From: Bacterioplanes sp965233665
Lineage (GTDB): Bacteria > Pseudomonadota > Gammaproteobacteria > Pseudomonadales > Oceanobacteraceae
Reading direction: 5' to 3'
DNA length: 64,000 nucleotides
Assembly (NCBI GenBank): GCA_965233665.1
Contig: CBDDTG010000069.1
Location: 283,053 to 347,052 of the forward strand
Positions 60,591-64,000 of the stretch are shown in pieces. How positions within the stretch are numbered: the first letter of the stretch is position 1; every line of letters begins with the position of its first letter. A program made the position numbers and the translations under genes. The notes beneath the pieces are model-generated. The model was not told where the DNA came from. It did not search any database and saw only the letters and a program-made list of their open reading frames with translations.

Positions 60591-61319
60591 ATGAGTTTTA
60601 CACCGCTGCAGTTTCACCACCTTATGCCTCTGTTGCACTTCGAGTTGCGCAACCGGGAATATTTTGAACGCATGATAGCTCCGCGCCCTGATCAACTTTA
60701 TAGCGAGGCGGGAATGCAGGAGCACATCGCTGCACTGTTGGCTGACCGGTCGAATGGGTTAATTGATCCGTGGCTGTTCATGATAGATAACACTGTGCTT
60801 GCCCGTGCCAATATGCACGATGTGCGACGAAGTCAGGGGTTGGCTGATGTTGGCTATCGAGTGGATAAGTCTGCCACTGGAAAAGGTGTAGCAACACAGT
60901 GTGTGCAACACTTAATTCAAGTAGCAAAAAATGATTGAGGGCACCTCTGAATAATTCGGTGCTCGCTCTGAGTCGCCAGAGGGCTTCCAGGTCACGAAGC
61001 CGGTTTGCCGCTCTAGCCAGCTACAGCAAAAAGCGGCGACACAGAGCCGGAGTTCCCTGGCGATCCCCGCAGGGTGCGGACAGCAGGCATCCATAACGTC
61101 GTTGGCGATGTTGAAAAGGGCTGGCCATTTCCTGCCACCGCCGCCTTGTTCTGAAAGCCTGCTGCACTCGCACAGAGCTGTGAAGAATTATTCAGGGGTG
61201 CCCTTGAAAAGCACGGCTTTGTTTGGAACAAACCGCTGGCAGAACCGGTCTGTATACAAGGCGAATATTTTTGTGGGCAGCAATACAGGCTGCCATTAGT
61301 GAGTGGACACCATGATTGA
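60591..61319 (+). pseudogene. GNAT acetyltransferase gene disrupted by a family B element
   Basis: The N-terminal 115 residues (MSFTPLQFHHLMPLLHFELR through GYRVDKSATGKGVATQCVQHL) are intact and end at VAKND, at the family B element (60939-61203). After the element the frame LEKHGFVWNKPLAEPVCIQG resumes and stops at 61319. About 20 residues of the usual RimJ/RimL-type core between these pieces are missing, and the frame differs across the junction. A deletion therefore occurred as well as the insertion, and the gene is inactive. Confidence 0.88.
60939..61203. mobile_element. MITE-like element family B, copy 3
   Basis: A 265-bp element with ends GGGCACCTCTGAATAATTC on the left and the complement of GGGCACCCCTGAATAATTC on the right, inverted relative to copy 1. 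TTGA at 60935-60938 and 61204-61207 is a probable 4-bp target duplication. It interrupts an acetyltransferase gene and has no transposase. Confidence 0.93.
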
Positions 61320-61689
61320 TTACCAAGTGTACCTGGGCCAGAAAGTGACGATTAATATTGATAGACCTATTGGTTCTTTGCATCCAAAGCATCAGTACCG
61401 CTATCCATTAAACTATGGCTATGTGCCTAACACTCAGGCAGAAGACGGCAGTGAAATTGATGTTTATCTTCTAGACTGTCAACAACCTTTAACCACAGCA
61501 AACGTCGTGATTATTGGCGTCGCGATACGCCATGACGACGATGAAAATAAGCTAATAGCAAGCCTAGATGGTTCCTGTCCGACACAGGCTGAGATTAAGC
61601 GGCAGTTATGGTTTCAGGAACAGTACTTCCATACGGACTATGAATTGATAACTAACTCACATACGATGGTGGATGTAAGCAAATATTAA
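61312..61689 (+). CDS. Inorganic pyrophosphatase-like protein
   Basis: A 125-residue protein similar to family I pyrophosphatases: VTINIDRPIGSLHPKHQYRYPLNYGYVPNTQAEDGSEIDVYLLD retains the Tyr-Gly-Tyr and Asp pattern, but the protein is shorter than the usual ~175 residues. It could hydrolyse pyrophosphate or have a divergent role. The start ATG 61312 lies inside the end of the disrupted acetyltransferase (overlap 8 bp). Confidence 0.8.
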   Translation: MIDYQVYLGQKVTINIDRPIGSLHPKHQYRYPLNYGYVPNTQAEDGSEIDVYLLDCQQPLTTANVVIIGVAIRHDDDENKLIASLDGSCPTQAEIKRQLWFQEQYFHTDYELITNSHTMVDVSKY

Positions 61690-61752
61690 GTGGGTCTCTT
61701 TTTCCATATCAGGGATATGATTCAATCTGCGGCAAATAAAGGAGTAATCGTC

Positions 61753-62298
61753 GTGAAGCTAATCGAGCCGAATTTGGCTTACGAACAAGAGTTCGCTGAT
61801 TTTTACCAGGATTTTTTCGGACAAGATCGAAAAAATGCTGCTTATTACCAACAAGGTGTGGATGACTTTCCTGCCTATGTGAAAAAGCTCAACGATGAAG
61901 CCGTTGGCAAGAACCTGCAGCCCGGTTACGTGCCTTGCGACCATTTTTGGTGCATAGCAGACAGCGGCGCCATTGCTGGCGCAATTCGTGTACGTCACCA
62001 TATCAATACGCCTTTGCTGTCTAAGGAAGGCGGCCATATTGGTTACGACGTGGCGCCCTCGTACCGTCGCCAAGGCTACGCGGCTTGGATGTTACAGCAA
62101 GTTTTGCCCGTAGCGCGTCAGCTGGGCATTGAGGAAGCGCTTATTACCGCCGATGCCGAAAACCTTGCCTCGCGCAAAGTGATTGAGCGCAATGGTGGCC
62201 GCCTGGAAGCTGTTATCAATGCTGAAATTCTGTGCGATCGCATCGCTCGCTATTGGGTACCTTGTATTTTTGATGAGTGGGAGGAGTTGTCGGCATGA
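61753..62298 (+). CDS. GNAT family N-acetyltransferase
   Basis: A 181-residue acetyltransferase starting at GTG 61753 (GGAG at 61741-61744). Motif VAPSYRRQGYAAWMLQQV is the acetyl-CoA loop, with ALITADAENLASRKVIERNGG in the GNAT core. The substrate is unknown. It overlaps the NTF2-like gene by four bases (ATGA), so the two are coupled. Confidence 0.9.
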   Translation: MKLIEPNLAYEQEFADFYQDFFGQDRKNAAYYQQGVDDFPAYVKKLNDEAVGKNLQPGYVPCDHFWCIADSGAIAGAIRVRHHINTPLLSKEGGHIGYDVAPSYRRQGYAAWMLQQVLPVARQLGIEEALITADAENLASRKVIERNGGRLEAVINAEILCDRIARYWVPCIFDEWEELSA

Positions 62299-62669
62299 TG
62301 GCCAAAGACGTGGTGATTGCTTATTGGCTCGCCATGGAAAGCAATGATTTTTATGCTGCAGCGCGTTGGTTCGCAGAAGACTTTGAGTGTCACTGGCCAC
62401 AATCCAACGAGTTGATTGTCGGGCGTGAAAACTTTGCCGCACTCAATAGCGCCTACCCCAGTGAGGGGCAGTGGCGTTTTACCATTGAGCGCATTGTGCA
62501 AGAAGGCAATCAAGTGGTTACTGATGTTGTGGTCAGCGATGGCCAGCGCGAGGACCGTGCGTTGACGTTTCACACCGTCGAGCACGGGCTGATCCGTCGG
62601 CAGACAGAATATTGGCCGGACAGCTACGAAGCCCCAGCCTGGCGGGCACAGTGGGTGCAGCGCGTTTAA
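62295..62669 (+). CDS. SnoaL/NTF2-like protein
   Basis: A 124-residue single-domain NTF2-like protein (AYWLAMESNDFYAAARWFAEDFECHWPQSNELIVGREN). Its start at ATG 62295 has GAGGAG eight bases upstream and overlaps the acetyltransferase stop. Family members bind or isomerise small hydrophobic molecules, and the role here is unknown. It ends the accessory cluster. Confidence 0.85.
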   Translation: MMAKDVVIAYWLAMESNDFYAAARWFAEDFECHWPQSNELIVGRENFAALNSAYPSEGQWRFTIERIVQEGNQVVTDVVVSDGQREDRALTFHTVEHGLIRRQTEYWPDSYEAPAWRAQWVQRV

Positions 62670-62690
62670 CGCGCTGCTGCATTCCTAAGC

Positions 62691-63722
62691 TCAATGCAGC
62701 TGCATTTCAATATTGCGCGCCGCTTCGGGTGAAACCCAGGCTTTCCACAGCTCAGGCTGTTGCTGCAAGAATTCAATCGCCGTGTATTCACCATCGGCTT
62801 GCTGGCTTTTCATCCAGGCGAGCCACTCATTCATTTGCTGATTGCTGAAGCTGCGGGTATTTAAATAGGCCATGGCATCCGGCGCTTGCTTGGCGAAGCG
62901 TGTGGTGGTGACGGTGTAAACGTCCGAAGCCGGATACATGGTCACCTGAGGTTCGGCACACTCTTTTTGGGTAATGCATTGGCGAAAATGCTCGGCGTTA
63001 ATGCCGCTGCCAAAGTCCACCATCACCATTTCATATTGACCCAGCAGCGCAGTTGGCGCCCAGTAATAGCCAAACCAAGGCGCTTGTTGCTCATAAGCGC
63101 GCGCCAGCGAGCCCGCCAAGGCGGTGCCTGAACCCGGGTTAACAACTTTAAAACCTTGCTCAGACAAGTTGAGTGCATTAAACAAACGCTCCGTTGTGAG
63201 CTGGCAGGTCCAACCGGCGGGGCAGCCATAAAAGGCCGATGCTTCGGGATCTTCCGGATGGCTGAATAACTCGGCATGCTGGCGAATGCCGTCAATGGTG
63301 GCCAGCTCCGGGTATTGCTCAAGCATGTATTTGGGCACCCAAAAACCTTCTTGGCCGCCGTCGCTGAGTGAGCGGCCAGCAAAGGCCAAGCGTCCTTCGT
63401 CGACGCCTTGTTGAATCAGCTCGCGGTTGGAGTTGGTCCACATCTCTGGTGCGATGTCTGGCTCTGCTTTAGCCACCATGGAGGCGGTGGTGGGCTGGCT
63501 ATCGCCTGGCACCAATCGCACATCACAGCCGTAGCCCAACTCCAAAATGGTGGCGTCCAGGTTGGCCAGAAAGCTGGCTGAATCCCAGTTCATATCGGCA
63601 ATGGTGACGCGGCCGCAGCCCTCGGTGTTCTTCGCTTGTTCTGGTGGTGTTGATTCACTGCAGGCGCCGAGCATCAGGCTGGTGGCCAAAACAGCCACGG
63701 TTCTATTGGCAAAAGCGTACAT
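62691..63722 (-). CDS. ABC transporter substrate-binding lipoprotein, glycine betaine type
   Basis: A 343-residue lipoprotein (lipobox LMLGACSES, Cys21) with an OpuAC/ProX-type substrate-binding domain (VTIADMNWDSASFLANLDATILE; EMWTNSNRELIQQGVDEGRL; GYYWAPTALLG). It likely delivers betaine or a related osmolyte, consistent with ectoine synthesis, but the ABC permease and ATPase are not in the window. The Trp/Tyr pattern fits quaternary-ammonium ligands. Confidence 0.9.
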   Translation of the reverse strand: MYAFANRTVAVLATSLMLGACSESTPPEQAKNTEGCGRVTIADMNWDSASFLANLDATILELGYGCDVRLVPGDSQPTTASMVAKAEPDIAPEMWTNSNRELIQQGVDEGRLAFAGRSLSDGGQEGFWVPKYMLEQYPELATIDGIRQHAELFSHPEDPEASAFYGCPAGWTCQLTTERLFNALNLSEQGFKVVNPGSGTALAGSLARAYEQQAPWFGYYWAPTALLGQYEMVMVDFGSGINAEHFRQCITQKECAEPQVTMYPASDVYTVTTTRFAKQAPDAMAYLNTRSFSNQQMNEWLAWMKSQQADGEYTAIEFLQQQPELWKAWVSPEAARNIEMQLH

Positions 63723-63738
63723 AAATAAAAGCCCTGGG

Positions 63739-63770
63739 CAAAAAAAAGCCCAGTGTATTCACACTGGGCT
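63739..63770 (-). terminator. Terminator of the exporter gene
   Basis: AGCCCAGTGT (63747-63756) and ACACTGGGCT (63761-63770), loop ATTC. On the minus strand the stem is followed by TTTTTTTG. It lies after the ABC exporter stop at 63812 and before the binding-protein gene. Confidence 0.92.
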
Positions 63771-63811
63771 GGGGCTTAGTGTGCCTCAGTTTTTACGCTT
63801 GGGCCAGCGTG

Positions 63812-64000
63812 CTAGGCCGCGGGCGAATAAGCCACTAAACCACCACGGCTGAGTTCTAGCACGCGATCCGCCACGTGGAAATAACGGTCGTCGTGACTGA
63901 CCACGATCAGCGTTAGCCCTTGTTGCTTTAACTCGGGCAGCAGTTGCTCATAAAACATTTTGCGAAAGTAGGGGTCCTGATCGGCGGCCCATTCATCCAA
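63812..64000 (-). CDS. Cyclic peptide-type ABC exporter, C-terminal end
   Basis: The visible 62 residues contain DEWAADQDP (Walker B and D-loop region) and VVSHDDRYFHVADRVLELSRGG (switch His). The DEWAADQDP form is typical of YojI/SyrD/PvdE-type exporters of cyclic peptides and siderophores. The rest lies beyond the right edge. It stops at 63812. Confidence 0.85.
   Translation of the reverse strand: MDEWAADQDPYFRKMFYEQLLPELKQQGLTLIVVSHDDRYFHVADRVLELSRGGLVAYSPAA

Noticed and set aside
54017..62669. Chromosomal integron cassette array
   Set aside because: Repeats have target duplications and MITE-type ends and lack attC R sites. No integrase gene is present.
1..64000. CRISPR arrays, rRNA and tRNA genes
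   Set aside because: No regularly spaced direct repeats of the needed type and no recognisable rRNA or tRNA cloverleaf or conserved segments were seen by eye.

Overview
The window looks like chromosome from a marine or halotolerant gammaproteobacterium, probably an Oceanospirillales-type organism. This is inferred from the ubiE-ubiJ-ubiB-hisI order, a complete ectoine operon (ectA-ectB-ectC-ask) with a MarR-type regulator, chemoreceptors with a nitrate/nitrite-sensing (NIT) domain, and the overall protein style. No rRNA, tRNA or CRISPR array was seen. Genus-level assignment cannot be made from the sequence alone.

Layout. 0-3.6 kb: ubiquinone genes ubiE-ubiJ-ubiB on the minus strand, followed by the first codons of hisI. 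3.3-7.9 kb: an accessory stretch bounded by two copies of a 264-bp inverted-repeat element (family A). It holds a large, AT-rich secreted protein with a C-terminal dockerin and, directly after it, a membrane-anchored cohesin protein. 7.9-15 kb: an LplT-PlsC fusion with its TetR regulator and two palindromic operators, a short DTW protein, DCC and DoxX proteins, a methyltransferase, and a LysR/FMN-reductase divergent pair. 15-19 kb: lipoproteins, an SseB-like exported protein and an intact IS3-family element. 19-28 kb: LysR, a lipoprotein with three tandem repeats, an AraC regulator, a penicillin-acylase-type lipoprotein hydrolase, an MFS carrier and an SDR. 28-31.4 kb: a broken and an intact NIT-domain chemoreceptor in tandem.

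31.9-36 kb: threonine aldolase, acyl-CoA ligase and thiolase. 36.1-42.3 kb: an EctR-like MarR regulator, an orphan CheW, the ectoine operon, and a TPR membrane protein overlapping its last gene. 42.4-45.5 kb: metE with a MetR-type site, a DUF3817 protein and a small monooxygenase. 45.8-52 kb: a LytS/LytTR two-component pair upstream of an RND permease and its adaptor. 52-54 kb: a LysR regulator divergent from a SnoaL-isochorismatase fusion. 54-62.7 kb: an accessory block of small acetyltransferases, a Nudix gene, a pyrophosphatase-like protein and NTF2-like proteins, interrupted by three inverted-repeat elements that have broken at least two genes. It also contains an ordinary aminopeptidase P. 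62.7-64 kb: a betaine-type ABC binding lipoprotein and the end of a cyclic-peptide-type ABC exporter.

The most distinctive system is the cohesin-dockerin pair (4126-7416). A Sec-exported 865-residue protein of unknown function ends in a two-loop calcium dockerin. A short hairpin with four T follows, then a cohesin carried on a single membrane anchor. This looks like a minimal two-gene docking system in a bacterium with no cellulosome. The second theme is two families of MITE-like elements (A and B, three copies each). They interrupt a Nudix box and an acetyltransferase, supply a stop codon to a truncated receptor, and add an in-frame leader to ubiE.
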